Counted from the stretch's first letter, positions 37,593 through 47,688 are shown. The stretch is DNA of 64,000 nt from Trichodesmium sp002260545 (GCF_050016015.1 NZ_JBNHEQ010000181.1:13062-77061); one strand, 5' to 3'. Notes: generated by a model from the letters alone, not told the origin. Numbers and translations: made by a program.

Positions 37593-38462
37593 TTATTTCT
37601 GAATTTTTGCGCCTTTAGTTAAACCTTTTGTTTTGCCCCTCGTAGATTGTTTTGTTGCTCCTTTCGTGACATTCTTTTTAGGTGCGGGTGGTTTTGGTGG
37701 TGGTGGAGTAGCACTTTTAGCTGTAGGTCTGTTAGTACGAAATAGAACTCCATCATGAGATTGTTCTAGTACCAACATAGGTGTTGGTTTAGCTTTTTGA
37801 TCCCAATCAATATGTACAATTCGACCTTGAATTGTAGGAGTCCAATTATCATGGTCATCACTAGGACTAAGATAGGTTTCTAAACAATCAATTATTTGAA
37901 TAATAGTTTGAGAAGTTGCCTGAGTTGGTAATTTTGTTAGTTTGATTGATACCCGAAATAATACTCTTTTTTTCAGGTCTTTTCCCACTTCTCCGGTCTC
38001 ATATTCTACCTCAAACATCGAATCAACTTGTCGCCCACTTGGATTGGGTTTTTCTCCTACTGCTGCTTGAGTAGGGCGCAGTGCAACACTAATTTGTTGT
38101 TTGACTTTTACCTTAATTTGGTTAACAATAGCAAAGTGGAAAACTTCCTCTGCCATTCGCATTCTTAAGTAGTCTAAGTTAAAATCTCGTGAATGGATTA
38201 GGTCAGGATTTTTTTCCATTTTCGATATAGTTCCTACAGCTAATTTATACTTTTGCTGGAGGTCTTTATTTCTAAATTCTTCTACACTAAGTTTCTTATT
38301 AAATTGCTTCATTTTTGTTTGGTGAAATATACCTAAAATAATCAGCAATACTAACAATAATCCAGATGCACCCATCCAAATATATTCTCCTTTTGGTAAA
38401 TTTGGTTGTGGTGCTGGGGAAGCTTGGGCTAACTTTGGTTCCACGACAATAATTGGTGTCAT
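37593..38462 (-). CDS. Single-pass membrane protein of unknown function
   Basis: A 289-residue protein. A Pro/Gln-rich N-terminus leads to one membrane segment (GASGLLLVLLIILGIF, about 31-46), a charged helical stretch (47-110), then an alpha/beta domain (about 110-240) of unknown type with FEVEYETGEVGKDLKKRVLFRVSI-like strands, and a basic Pro/Lys-rich tail (PPPPKPPAPKK, KGATKQSTRGKTKGLTKGAK) that may bind nucleic acid or acidic surfaces. I recognise no family; similar proteins probably exist in related cyanobacteria. It starts beside a GTTATCA tandem and is divergent from dnaX. Confidence 0.7.
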   Translation of the reverse strand: MTPIIVVEPKLAQASPAPQPNLPKGEYIWMGASGLLLVLLIILGIFHQTKMKQFNKKLSVEEFRNKDLQQKYKLAVGTISKMEKNPDLIHSRDFNLDYLRMRMAEEVFHFAIVNQIKVKVKQQISVALRPTQAAVGEKPNPSGRQVDSMFEVEYETGEVGKDLKKRVLFRVSIKLTKLPTQATSQTIIQIIDCLETYLSPSDDHDNWTPTIQGRIVHIDWDQKAKPTPMLVLEQSHDGVLFRTNRPTAKSATPPPPKPPAPKKNVTKGATKQSTRGKTKGLTKGAKIQK

Positions 38463-39209
38463 TTCAGTTATATCAGGAGTTATCAGTTATCAGTTATCAG
38501 TTATCAATACCTCTGGCTGGAGCAAGAGGCAAGAAAATCCGAAATTTCCTTTTTTATCCCCTGGAAAGGGAAGGCTATTGACCTTATTTCTTAGTCAAAA
38601 TCATCTCTACAGAAAATTTAACAATGAATTTACAGGGATTTTAAGGTGAGAATTAGTAGTTAATGTTTTCAGCATAAATACCTGATAGTTATACTTGTAT
38701 ATATTTGTAGGTAGTTGAAGCTATTGATTGGCCTAAAAATTATAGGTTGTTGAAAATAACCACAGCTATAGGTACAATATACACTCTCAGATAAGTTGAC
38801 TTGATGGCCTCTAAGGTATGAATTGATTGTGTAATCCTGAATAAGTCCTACAGTCTCATCAAAATTAATACCCTGAAAATTTTCAGAAGTTTTATACTAA
38901 GTTAATCAAAAAATAACGGCTATTAATGCTACTTAGGTCAAAATTAGTTCATAATTTAATAACTATCCTATAAACTAGACCTGCATTAATTTGATTTGAT
39001 TGTAAAAAATTACCTAAGATATTTTGAATCTTTGAGTTAGTATTTTATAATCTCTAGACATATTGCTTAACATAAGTTCAATAAAATATACAAATTTTCA
39101 AATATTTCTTGAAATATAAAAGTATTTATACTGAATAAAATCTAGTAAAGCTGTATTGATTATCACTTGCAGCTCGACTACATATCCGAAATAATTCTTA
39201 TTCCTAATT
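38463..39209. other. Gap between the unknown membrane protein and dnaX
   Basis: AGTTATC tandem at 38470-38506, then a weak member of the AT-rich hairpin family (38510-38605). The remaining 600 bases are AT-rich without genes or clear structure. Confidence 0.5.
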
Positions 39210-41249
39210 GTGGCCTACGAACCTCTCCATCATAAATATCGTCCTCAGACCTTCGCAGACTTAGTGGGTCAAGACGCGATCGCCCAAACTCTGACTAATG
39301 CCATTGATACTCAACGGATCGCTCCAGCATATTTATTCACAGGACCTAGAGGTACAGGGAAAACGTCGAGCGCTCGGATTTTTGCTAAATCTCTCAATTG
39401 TCTTAACCATGACCACCCGACACCTAGTCCCTGTGGTTCTTGTGATGTTTGTGTAGGAATTACAAAAGGGTCAACTCTGGACGTGATAGAAATTGATGCT
39501 GCTAGCAACACTGGTGTGGACAATATTAGGGAATTAATTGAAAGGGCGCAATTCGCTCCGGTGCAGTGTCGCTATAAAGTATATGTGATAGATGAAGTCC
39601 ACATGTTGTCGGTGTCCGCTTTTAATGCTTTGCTGAAAACTTTGGAGGAACCACCAGAGCGAGTGGTCTTCATCCTTGCTACTACAGACCCCCAGAGGGT
39701 ATTAGCAACTATTATCTCCCGTTGCCAACGTTTTGATTTTCGCAGAATTCCCCTGGAAGCAATGGTAAACCACTTAGATCATATTGCTACGACGGAAAAA
39801 ATTGATATTACAATGGAAGCAATACAAATGGTAGCTCAAATTGCTCAGGGTGGGTTACGAGATGCAGAGAGTTTGTTAGATCAGTTGAGTTTGTTGGCGG
39901 GTGAAATTTCTGTTGAACGAGTTTGGGATCTAGTGGGAGCGGTGCCGGAACGAGATTTAATGTTACTGTTAGAAGCGATCGCCTCAGATGATTCGACTAA
40001 GGTATTGGAATGTACTCGGCAAATTATGGATCGGGGTAGGGAACCAATTATTGTATTGCAAAATTTGGCAGGGTTTTATCGAGATTTATTAATAGCAAAA
40101 ACAGCACCGACAAGTGAAAATTTAGTGGCGTTGACAAAACCTACTTGGGAGCAGCTTTGTCAATTTTCTCAAGAGTGGGAAATTGGAACTATTTTAGCTG
40201 GTCAAAAGCATTTACAAACATCGGAAGTACAAATTAAAAATACTACTCAACCTCGTTTATGGTTGGAGGTAACTTTATTAGGGTTATTGCCTTCTGCATT
40301 GGTAAGTTCAAGAGTAATAGTTGAACATTTATCTCAACAACAAATAACTAGACAAACAAGTAATAATATTCCGGTTAAAACTACTCCAAAAACTTCGCCC
40401 CAAGTAAAATCAAAACTACCTGTTTCTCAACCACCGGAACCAAAAATATCGGAGGCAAAAGAAATTCCTCCTGTTCCTAAAAGTGAGGAAAATTTAGTTA
40501 GTTCGGAAGCTGTTAATATTAATGCTGAAGAACATAATTTGGCAGAAATTTGGCAACGGGTACTTGCTGAGATTAAAAAAATTGGTACTCAACAGCTTTT
40601 TCAACAAAATGCAAAATTACTAAGTTTTAATGGTGAAGTAGCTCGTATAGGTATTCTCTTTCAAACTTGGGTAAAAAAAATATCTGACAGAGCTTCTGAA
40701 ATTGAAGATGCTTTTGCAAAAGTTTTTCATAGGCAAATCAAGGTAAAAATAGAGGTAGCTAATTCTCATCATAATAATCCTCCTCAAAATAGAAATACAA
40801 ATTATCCCAATACGACTAGAAGATACAATCAAGAAACTCAATCTGATAGAGAACCGGAAACTTCTAATTATGATGATGAAACTTCAGAAGATGAACCAGA
40901 AATTTCTCCACTATCCGATCTGATAAACTCCCAGAAAGAAAACAAAATTATTCCAGAGTTTTCCCTGTCTAAGCCACAGTTGAATGATGCGGTGGAACAG
41001 GAAAAATATCCTGAAAAAGAAAGACAGACTGTGGCGATCGCTACTGGTCGGATAGTTGATTTTTTTCAGGGAAAAATAGTAGATATAGAATCAATTAAAT
41101 TATTAGATAAAACTGATTTACCTGCCACATCTGAGTCTTTAGAAGTATCTATTGATTCTCAAATTGTTGAGTCTGAAAATAGTAATGTTGGTATAGATGA
41201 AGCAGAAGAAAATGAAGATATAGATTTGGATGATGATGTTGAATTTTAA
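39210..41249 (+). CDS. dnaX: DNA polymerase III subunit gamma/tau
   Basis: The clamp-loader ATPase, 679 residues. It begins YEPLHHKYRPQTFADLVGQ, has Walker A GPRGTGKTSSARIFAK (about 45-60), a zinc module (CLNHDHPTPSPCGSCDVC), Walker B VIDEVHML and the sensor SRCQRFDFRRI. The second half holds the collar domain and a long low-complexity tail rich in Pro, Asn and Glu ending DLDDDVEF. No intein interrupts the ATPase motifs, in contrast to some cyanobacterial dnaX genes. Start is GTG at 39210 (AYEPLHH follows at once). It is monocistronic. Confidence 0.95.
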   Translation: MAYEPLHHKYRPQTFADLVGQDAIAQTLTNAIDTQRIAPAYLFTGPRGTGKTSSARIFAKSLNCLNHDHPTPSPCGSCDVCVGITKGSTLDVIEIDAASNTGVDNIRELIERAQFAPVQCRYKVYVIDEVHMLSVSAFNALLKTLEEPPERVVFILATTDPQRVLATIISRCQRFDFRRIPLEAMVNHLDHIATTEKIDITMEAIQMVAQIAQGGLRDAESLLDQLSLLAGEISVERVWDLVGAVPERDLMLLLEAIASDDSTKVLECTRQIMDRGREPIIVLQNLAGFYRDLLIAKTAPTSENLVALTKPTWEQLCQFSQEWEIGTILAGQKHLQTSEVQIKNTTQPRLWLEVTLLGLLPSALVSSRVIVEHLSQQQITRQTSNNIPVKTTPKTSPQVKSKLPVSQPPEPKISEAKEIPPVPKSEENLVSSEAVNINAEEHNLAEIWQRVLAEIKKIGTQQLFQQNAKLLSFNGEVARIGILFQTWVKKISDRASEIEDAFAKVFHRQIKVKIEVANSHHNNPPQNRNTNYPNTTRRYNQETQSDREPETSNYDDETSEDEPEISPLSDLINSQKENKIIPEFSLSKPQLNDAVEQEKYPEKERQTVAIATGRIVDFFQGKIVDIESIKLLDKTDLPATSESLEVSIDSQIVESENSNVGIDEAEENEDIDLDDDVEF

Positions 41250-41425
41250 TCTGATTCTTCTAGATTAATATAGATATCTCCAATAATAAAAATAAAATTA
41301 ATTATTGCACTCTTATTTCTCTGTTCTTTCAGCCTACTCCCGATTTATATTGACAAAAAACTTAAATAAGCTATATACTAATTCTTAATTTATCAAAAAA
41401 AGTTCTCAATAATTTAGATAGAACT

Positions 41426-42415
41426 ATGGCCAATCCCCCAAAGCCAGAAAAATCAGCATTTTGGAACAGACGGCAATTCCTAAAGCTAGGAATAGCTGGT
41501 ACTGGTGTCACTTTAGCTGGCATCACTACTCAATATATTTTACCTTTATTGTCGTCATCACTCAATGCCCAGGCAGCCATAGATGCCATAGAACTAGATC
41601 CTATGAATGCTTTGCGGGATTTTGATTATGGTATTATCAAAGAAGAAAACGGTCGCAAAATCAGAGAATTTCAAATTAAAGCAATTAATTCTAAATTACA
41701 ACTAAATCAAGCAGTATCCATGATTAGTTGGAACTATAATGGTCGTGTTCCTGGGCCAACATTGAGAGCAACAGCGGGGGAACGAGTGAGAATTCTTTTT
41801 GATAATGAAGGTGGTCACGCTCACAGTATGCACTTTCATGGTATTCATCCAGCAGAAGCAGATGGAGTAAGACCAGTGCGTCATGGCAAAACAACTGTTT
41901 ATGAATTTGATGCTCAACCTTTTGGCATTCATCTTTATCATTGCCATATTGCTCCAGTGACTCGTCATATTAGCAAAGGGTTGTACGGTATGTTTATTGT
42001 CGATCCTCCCGAAGGTCGTCCACCTGCTGATGAGATCGTATTAGTAATGGCAGGTTATGACACTAACAATGATGGCAAAAATGAGCTTTATGCTTTTAAT
42101 GGTTTGCCAAACTATTACAAAACTCATCCAATACCGATACAGCAAAATCAACTGGTGCGTTTGTATATATTAAATATTATTGAGTTCGATCCTGCTGCAA
42201 CATTTCATATTCATGCAAATTTTTTCCAGGTTTATCCTACTGGAATGACTCTTAAACCATGGCAGGAAACAGATGTTATTACTATGGGAACTTCGGAAAG
42301 GCATATTCTGGAATTTTCCTATCCCTTTCCAGGTAAATATATGTTCCATCCGCACCAAGATGCGATCGCAGAAAGTGGTTGTATGGGTTTCTTTGAGGTT
42401 TTGCCTCAAACTTAA
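41426..42415 (+). CDS. Tat-exported two-domain multicopper oxidase
   Basis: A 329-residue cupredoxin-type oxidase. Twin-arginine signal RRQFLK at residues 15-20. Domain 1 carries HSMHFHG and the type 1 copper set in HLYHCHIAPVTRH then GMF; domain 2 carries ATFHIHANFF and MFHPHQDAIAESGCMG, which has no Cys between its His pair, so only domain 1 should hold a blue copper. The layout is like nitrite-reductase/two-domain laccase relatives. Substrate is not shown; metal oxidation (iron or copper) is plausible because the following gene encodes an exported helical protein. Spacing to that gene is 38 bases, so they are likely an operon. Confidence 0.87.
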   Translation: MANPPKPEKSAFWNRRQFLKLGIAGTGVTLAGITTQYILPLLSSSLNAQAAIDAIELDPMNALRDFDYGIIKEENGRKIREFQIKAINSKLQLNQAVSMISWNYNGRVPGPTLRATAGERVRILFDNEGGHAHSMHFHGIHPAEADGVRPVRHGKTTVYEFDAQPFGIHLYHCHIAPVTRHISKGLYGMFIVDPPEGRPPADEIVLVMAGYDTNNDGKNELYAFNGLPNYYKTHPIPIQQNQLVRLYILNIIEFDPAATFHIHANFFQVYPTGMTLKPWQETDVITMGTSERHILEFSYPFPGKYMFHPHQDAIAESGCMGFFEVLPQT

Positions 42416-42453
42416 AAAAATTAGCAACTTGTCAACTTGATTATGAGGTTATT

Positions 42454-43242
42454 ATGATGAAAATTAACAGTGCTTTACGTTATTTTTTTGTGGGATTTAT
42501 TGCTACTGTATTAGCTATAGTTTTTAATCCTAATATTCAGGCAACTGTGAGTAATAATTCTATGCTTTTAGGCACTCCAAGTATTGCCGTTTCTCCTGAA
42601 AGTAAAGATATTGACTATATGACTAACTTGGCATTAATGAAAGGGCATTTATTAGTAGGAGAAGAATTAATTGTAGCCAAAGAAGCAAAGCAGGCAGAAC
42701 CTCATTTTGGTCATCCTGTAGAAGAATTGTATATAGATATTGAAAATGAGTTAAATGATCGGGGTGTTAAGCAGTTCAAGAATACCTTAAATAATTTGCA
42801 TGATTTGGTCAAAGCGGGTGCTAAAGATACAAATAAATTTAATAGTATGTATCAACAAACTCTGCTAGAGATTGATGGAGCAATTTCAAATTTACCTAAT
42901 CAAGAGCGTCAAAAGCCAGAATTTGTATTACAAGTAATTAATGGATTATTAGAAACTGCTGGAGCAGAATATGAAGCAGGAATTCTTGATGGAAAGATTG
43001 TGGAAGTTATTGAGTATCAAGACTCACGAGGATTTGTTGATTATGCAGAGATTCTATACAAAAATATAGCTGATACAATGGGGAGTAAATATTCTAATAT
43101 TGATAGGAAAATACAAGCAAATATGACAGAATTGAAAAAGGCTTGGCCGTCTGCTTTAGCTCCTGAAACAGCAGCAATGGAACCTGCTAAAGTATCAAAG
43201 CTAATTGAGGAAATTAAACAAAATAGTGAAAAAGTAGGATAA
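42454..43242 (+). CDS. Exported helical protein of unknown function, partner of the oxidase gene
   Basis: A 262-residue protein with a signal peptide (about 1-31, FVGFIATVLAIVFNPNIQA) and an almost all-helical mature part: LALMKGHLLVGEELIVAKE, then EPHFGHPVEELY, then repeated amphipathic helices. The HPVEE segment and helix pattern recall imelysin/EfeO-type iron-uptake proteins, but the exact GxHxxE motif is not present, so this is only a hint. GAGGTT precedes the two adjacent ATGs. Co-transcription with the multicopper oxidase suggests a periplasmic metal-handling pair. Confidence 0.7.
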   Translation: MMKINSALRYFFVGFIATVLAIVFNPNIQATVSNNSMLLGTPSIAVSPESKDIDYMTNLALMKGHLLVGEELIVAKEAKQAEPHFGHPVEELYIDIENELNDRGVKQFKNTLNNLHDLVKAGAKDTNKFNSMYQQTLLEIDGAISNLPNQERQKPEFVLQVINGLLETAGAEYEAGILDGKIVEVIEYQDSRGFVDYAEILYKNIADTMGSKYSNIDRKIQANMTELKKAWPSALAPETAAMEPAKVSKLIEEIKQNSEKVG

Positions 43243-43319
43243 GTAGTTCATTTCAGTTATCAGTTATCAGTTGCACCAGTTTTCAGGTTAGTGAACCACA
43301 TTAAAAAAATGATAACCCT

Positions 43320-43347
43320 GTAAGGACGTTGCATGCAACGTCCTTAC
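43320..43347. repeat. 28-bp dispersed palindrome (GTAAGGACG variant)
   Basis: GTAAGGACGTTG / CAACGTCCTTAC: both arms carry the compensating change G to A and C to T compared with the common GTAGGGACG form, so pairing is kept. Confidence 0.8.
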
Positions 43348-43442
43348 TTTCTGGCATACCCAGATGAAAACCGCTGTATACCAATTTAATCAACTTGGGC
43401 TATACGAATTATCTCTATTATCTTTACTTGTCCCCTACTCCC

Positions 43443-43892
43443 CTACTCCCCCGCTCCCCTACTGAAGAAAATAGACTCGCCCAATCTTGTTTCTAATATT
43501 TCTAATAAAGCATCAACATTCTTACCCAACTCCTCAAAACAATTAGGTGGAGATATTTCTGGTTGGAAGTAAACTAATTTAATTTGACCATCTCCAATAG
43601 CAATCATTAATACTTCTAATTCTGGTTTATAACCATCTATTAAACCTAAAATTTCCTGAATTTTTCCATCAACATTTCGGTTTAATGTTTCTATCGCTGC
43701 TTTTGAACAATATACAAATTTTGGTTTTCCTTTTAAATCAATTCCAATTGTTTCATTAGTTTCTCCCTTTTCTAAATTTAATCCCCATACTAAAGCAGCT
43801 AATTCTTTTTGATTATCTCTCACAAATTTATCTAACTGATGTTGCAAATTGTTTGATTTTTTATTCGGTGGATTATTATTAAATTCCATCAT
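43443..43892 (-). CDS. Conserved cyanobacterial protein of unknown function
   Basis: A 149-residue soluble protein: LAALVWGLNLEKGETNETIGIDLKGK-type start, FVYCSKAAIETLNRNVDGKI, EVLMIAIGDGQIKLVYFQPE. It resembles a family restricted to cyanobacteria; I considered the carboxysome assembly chaperone CcmS, but this is from memory and no ccm gene is near. The last residues (SRGAGE) and the stop are encoded by the GGGGAGTAG minisatellite, so the original C-terminus has been replaced. Confidence 0.72.
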   Translation of the reverse strand: MMEFNNNPPNKKSNNLQHQLDKFVRDNQKELAALVWGLNLEKGETNETIGIDLKGKPKFVYCSKAAIETLNRNVDGKIQEILGLIDGYKPELEVLMIAIGDGQIKLVYFQPEISPPNCFEELGKNVDALLEILETRLGESIFFSRGAGE

Positions 43893-43942
43893 AATTTATA
43901 TTTAAAGTTAAAAAGCGTTGAATATCAAACTGTCATCAAATA

Positions 43943-44306
43943 CTAAGCATGAGTAATGCTATATAGGAATCATAAATGATTTGTAAAAAAATTGTAGGGG
44001 TTTGGTTTCCAAATCCCATTTTCGCTAACCAAACATGAGTAGTGCTATATAGGAATCATAAATGATTTGTGAAAAACAACTGTAGGGGTTTGGTTTCCAA
44101 ATCCCATTTTCGCTAATTAAGCATGAGTAATACTATATAAGAAACATAAATGATTTGTGAAAAAAAATTGTAGGGGTTTGGTTTCCAAATCCCATTTTCG
44201 CTAACTAAGCATAAGTAATACTATATAGAACCATAAATGATTTGTGAAAAAAACTTTTGGTTTCCAAATCCCATTTTCGCTTGGGTTTGGAGACCAAACC
44301 CCTACG
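43943..44306. repeat. Four tandem copies of an 86-88-base unit
   Basis: Units start at about 43943, 44031, 44119 and 44206; each contains GAGTAATGCTATATA, ATCATAAATGATTTGT and GGTTTGGTTTCCAAATCCC. The last is degenerate and runs into a GGGTTTGG/CCAAACCC hairpin near 44283-44304, next to the end of the ABC exporter gene, which could use it as a terminator. Confidence 0.85.
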
Positions 44307-44331
44307 ATAAAATGTAACAACCTAAAACTCA

Positions 44332-46122
44332 CTAACTAACTAATCTTAAACCAGATTGTACGCGCCATAAACTACCATAAATTCCTGATTTTTCTAATAA
44401 TTCTTCATGGCGACCAAATTCTACTATTTTGCCATGTTCCATTACATAAATACAATCGGCATTTCTGATAGTTGAAAGACGGTGAGCAATAGCAATAGTT
44501 GTCCGATTTTGAGTGATTTTTTCTAAAGATTTTTGAATAGCTGCTTCAGTTTCATTATCCACTGCTGAAGTTGCCTCATCAAGTATCAAAATAGGAGGAT
44601 TTTTTAACACCGCCCTAGCAATAGCAATTCGTTGTCTTTGACCTCCTGATAATTTCTGTCCTCTCTCCCCAACAATAGTATCGTAACCCAGGGGTAATTG
44701 ATTAATAAAATCATCGGCTTCAGCAATTTTAGCTGCTGCAATAATCTCTGGCAAAGTCGCATCGAAAGAACCATAACTAATATTTTCAGCTACAGTTCCA
44801 TGAAATAGAAATACATCCTGACTTACTAAACCTATTGCCCGTCGTAAATCTTGTAAATTAATTTGATTTATCTCTATTCCATCAAGAGTTATTTTGCCTG
44901 ACTGAGCTTCATAAAACCTCAGTAATAATTTGACTATCGTACTTTTTCCCGAACCTGTTGAACCGACAATTCCAATAGTTTTTCCTGCTGGAATTTTCAG
45001 GGAAATATTTTGCACGACTGGAAATTTTTCCTGATAGGCAAAAGTAACATTTTCTAATTCTAATTCTCCTTTAACCGACTCAACAGATAAAGGTTTATCT
45101 CCAGGATGAATAGTAATCGGAGTATCCAATAAATTCATCACCCGATTAGTAGAAGCCATACTTCTTTGATATAAATCAAGAGTTTGCCCTAAACGAGTTA
45201 AAGGCCATAATAATCGTTGAGTTAAAAATACCATGACACTATAAGTACCGACGGCTAATCTACCAGCAACTGCTTCTAATCCACCTAATAATAAAGTTGC
45301 CACAAAACCGATAAAAATTATAATTCTAATTAGAGGTACAAAAGCAGCAGAAAAAGTTATAGCCCTTCTATTACTGGTTTTATAAGCATTACTTTCTTTG
45401 GTAATTCTTCCTACTTCATAATTTTCGGCGGTGAAGCTTTTAATTGTAGTAATTCCTGAAAGATTATTAGATAATTGCCCACTTAATAAACTTACACTTT
45501 CTCGAACTTCAGCATAACGAGGAGCAAGAAATTTTTGAAACCAAATTGAACCCCAAATAATAAACGGCATTGGTAATACTGCCCACCAAGCAACACTAGG
45601 AGCTAAAACAAAAAAAGCACCACCAATAATTATTACTGTTACTGTAACTTGAATTATTTCATTTGCTCCTACATCTAAGAATCTTTCTAGCTGATTAATA
45701 TCATCATTTAAAATTGCCATTAAATTGCCTGTACTGCGTTCTTCAAAATAGGCTAATTCTAAATCTTGTAAATGACTATAAGTTTCAATGCGTAGATCGT
45801 GCTGAATATTCTGAGCCAAATTTCGCCAAAGTCGCTCATAAGCATATTGAAAAATTGATTCTAATCCCCAAACAATTAAACTAAGAAATGTCAAAGCCAA
45901 AAGTTGCCCAAAAATATCTTTAATTCCCCATTGAGCAATTAGAGAATTTTCTTGTTTAACAACAACATCTACTGCTGCACCGATTAAAACTGGAGGTGCT
46001 AGGTCAAAAATTTTATTTAAAATTGAACAGATAACCGCTTGCCAAATTTGAGTTTTATATTTACCTCCATAGTTAAGTAAGCGGATAAAAGGATGTTTTG
46101 GTTTAAATGTTGTTTTTGACAA
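44332..46122 (-). CDS. ABC exporter half-transporter (membrane domain fused to ATPase)
   Basis: A 596-residue MsbA-like protein. Six membrane segments (about 25-310) are followed by the ATPase: Walker A GSTGSGKST, Q-loop LVSQDVFLF, signature LSGGQRQRIAIARAVL, Walker B ILILDEATSAVD, and the switch His in AIAHRLSTI. It would work as a homodimer exporting lipids, drugs or peptides; nothing shows the cargo. It is alone between repeat-filled gaps. Confidence 0.92.
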   Translation of the reverse strand: MSKTTFKPKHPFIRLLNYGGKYKTQIWQAVICSILNKIFDLAPPVLIGAAVDVVVKQENSLIAQWGIKDIFGQLLALTFLSLIVWGLESIFQYAYERLWRNLAQNIQHDLRIETYSHLQDLELAYFEERSTGNLMAILNDDINQLERFLDVGANEIIQVTVTVIIIGGAFFVLAPSVAWWAVLPMPFIIWGSIWFQKFLAPRYAEVRESVSLLSGQLSNNLSGITTIKSFTAENYEVGRITKESNAYKTSNRRAITFSAAFVPLIRIIIFIGFVATLLLGGLEAVAGRLAVGTYSVMVFLTQRLLWPLTRLGQTLDLYQRSMASTNRVMNLLDTPITIHPGDKPLSVESVKGELELENVTFAYQEKFPVVQNISLKIPAGKTIGIVGSTGSGKSTIVKLLLRFYEAQSGKITLDGIEINQINLQDLRRAIGLVSQDVFLFHGTVAENISYGSFDATLPEIIAAAKIAEADDFINQLPLGYDTIVGERGQKLSGGQRQRIAIARAVLKNPPILILDEATSAVDNETEAAIQKSLEKITQNRTTIAIAHRLSTIRNADCIYVMEHGKIVEFGRHEELLEKSGIYGSLWRVQSGLRLVS

Positions 46123-46974
46123 TGTAATCCCCTGATAAAATTTTTACGAAAATATTCTAAATGTAATAAGCATTCAGCTATTATAGCAATCCAAAATAGG
46201 CTTTCAATAATTAATAATTAATAATTAATAATTACCTCTTCTGTAATAGAAGGATTGGCGCTCAAGGAATTTTTTCTTCTCTTGGTCGAGAAGAGACTTT
46301 ATACCTTAATTTTAATGTTTTATCGTAGGGGTTTGGTTTCTAAACCCCATCAAAAATGGGATACAAAGACCAAATCTCTACAGTTTTTTTCACAAATTAT
46401 TTAGGATTGATATAACATAGTTGGTAGTAATTATAATGGATATTCCAAAATAATCACCATATATCAATCGTGAAAATCCTCAAATCTAGAAAAATTATGA
46501 AATTATTAGTAAACATTTCCTGGGTCATGCTGCGTAAACAGCTATTAGCACTCAGCTCTTCCTGCGGAATGCTACGCAAACAGCAATAAGACCCTGCTCT
46601 TAAAGCTATCCATTAGCAATGGATAATTGATAATTAATCAATTCGGTTTTATTACCGAAATATTGTGGTTTAAAGCCTCCCCTTTTAAGGGGATAATAAA
46701 TAAAAATTTTCCTGTTCGTCAATCCTCTTCTTTTCAAGGAGAGGTAATTCTTAATTCTTAATTCTTGAATTTCTGTTTCAAGAGACAAAAAATAGATTTT
46801 CCCTTCCTCTTCCTTCTTACTGATTCTTTACTTGATATAGCAGTCGAAGCAAAGATTAGGACATTTCTAAATCCTGTTTGCGCAGCATGACCTAGGAAAA
46901 TCCTTTGACAGTTTACTATTCCCTATTCCCTATTCCCTATTCCCTAGCGCGTAGCGCTATAAAACAAATAAATT
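46123..46974. other. Repeat-filled gap
   Basis: AATTAATA tracts with members of the AT-rich hairpin family at about 46200-46315 and 46615-46765; a TAGGGGTTTGGTTTC/AAACCCC pair near 46325; GCATTCCGCAGG-type pieces near 46560; CCCTATTC minisatellite at 46918-46945 followed by AGCGCGTAGCGCT, which also occurs at about 5495. No gene is seen. Confidence 0.55.
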
Positions 46975-47688
46975 ATGTGTTTACCATTAAATAGATTTTT
47001 GCCTTCTTCTTCTTTCTTCCTTCTTTCTTCCTTCTTCCTTCTGACTTCTGACTTCTTTTTTAGTAGTTGGAACTCTAATTTATCTAATTCTAACCAGAGT
47101 ATGGCTACTATACAAGCCCAAGGTTTTCTAGATAACCGTCCCGACTTTTTTGACAAAGGACGACTCCAAATGGAGCAAGAAATAAAACAACTAGAACAAC
47201 AAAACCCTCAGCCCATATTAACAATTGAATCAGGACAAATACAGTGGCAAAATATTATTTTTAAAGAAGGAGGTTTCTCAATCTGGATGCCTGCTGGAAC
47301 TATGACTGAAGAGACAGAAATTATTGAAACAGACAAGGGAAAAATTAAATTTAAAGTATTTGCAACTCATCCAACATCAGCAAGATTTGTAGTTGCTTAT
47401 TCTGATATTTTAACCAGCAAACAATTAGCCAATAAACAAAATATATTGCCCAACTTTCAAAAGAAAATTGTTGATGTAACAGGTTTTGAATTAAGTAGCG
47501 ATCGCTCCTACAATTTAGGAGATATTCCAGGTAGAGAATTTATCCTGAAAAATGACGCCGAAACTATTACATTCAGAATTTATTTAGTAGGTCAACGCTT
47601 GCATCTTATCGGTGCGAGTGAAACAGCAAAAGATAATCAAATAGCTGCAGCAGTAGTAACTTTTCTAGATTCATTTAAGCCAAATTAG
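46975..47688 (+). CDS. Exported(?) protein of unknown function with repeat-derived leader
   Basis: The frame is 237 residues. From MATIQAQGFLDNRPDFF (ATG at 47101) onward it is a compact protein: GGFSIWMPAGTMTEETEI, FATHPTSARFVVAYSD, GREFILKNDAETITFRIYLVGQRLHLIG. This is a conserved-looking single domain; I do not recognise its family. The first 42 residues (PSSSFFLLSSFFLLTSDFFF) are encoded by a CTTCTTCC minisatellite; they look like a signal peptide but could be accidental. No ribosome site is seen before 46975 or 47101, so the start is open. Confidence 0.6.
   Translation: MCLPLNRFLPSSSFFLLSSFFLLTSDFFFSSWNSNLSNSNQSMATIQAQGFLDNRPDFFDKGRLQMEQEIKQLEQQNPQPILTIESGQIQWQNIIFKEGGFSIWMPAGTMTEETEIIETDKGKIKFKVFATHPTSARFVVAYSDILTSKQLANKQNILPNFQKKIVDVTGFELSSDRSYNLGDIPGREFILKNDAETITFRIYLVGQRLHLIGASETAKDNQIAAAVVTFLDSFKPN

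Noticed and set aside
39210..41249. Intein in dnaX
   Set aside because: The ATPase motifs run without interruption and the length is normal for gamma/tau; only the tail is low-complexity.
43943..44306. CRISPR array
   Set aside because: Units are contiguous 87-base repeats without unique spacers, and no cas genes are near.
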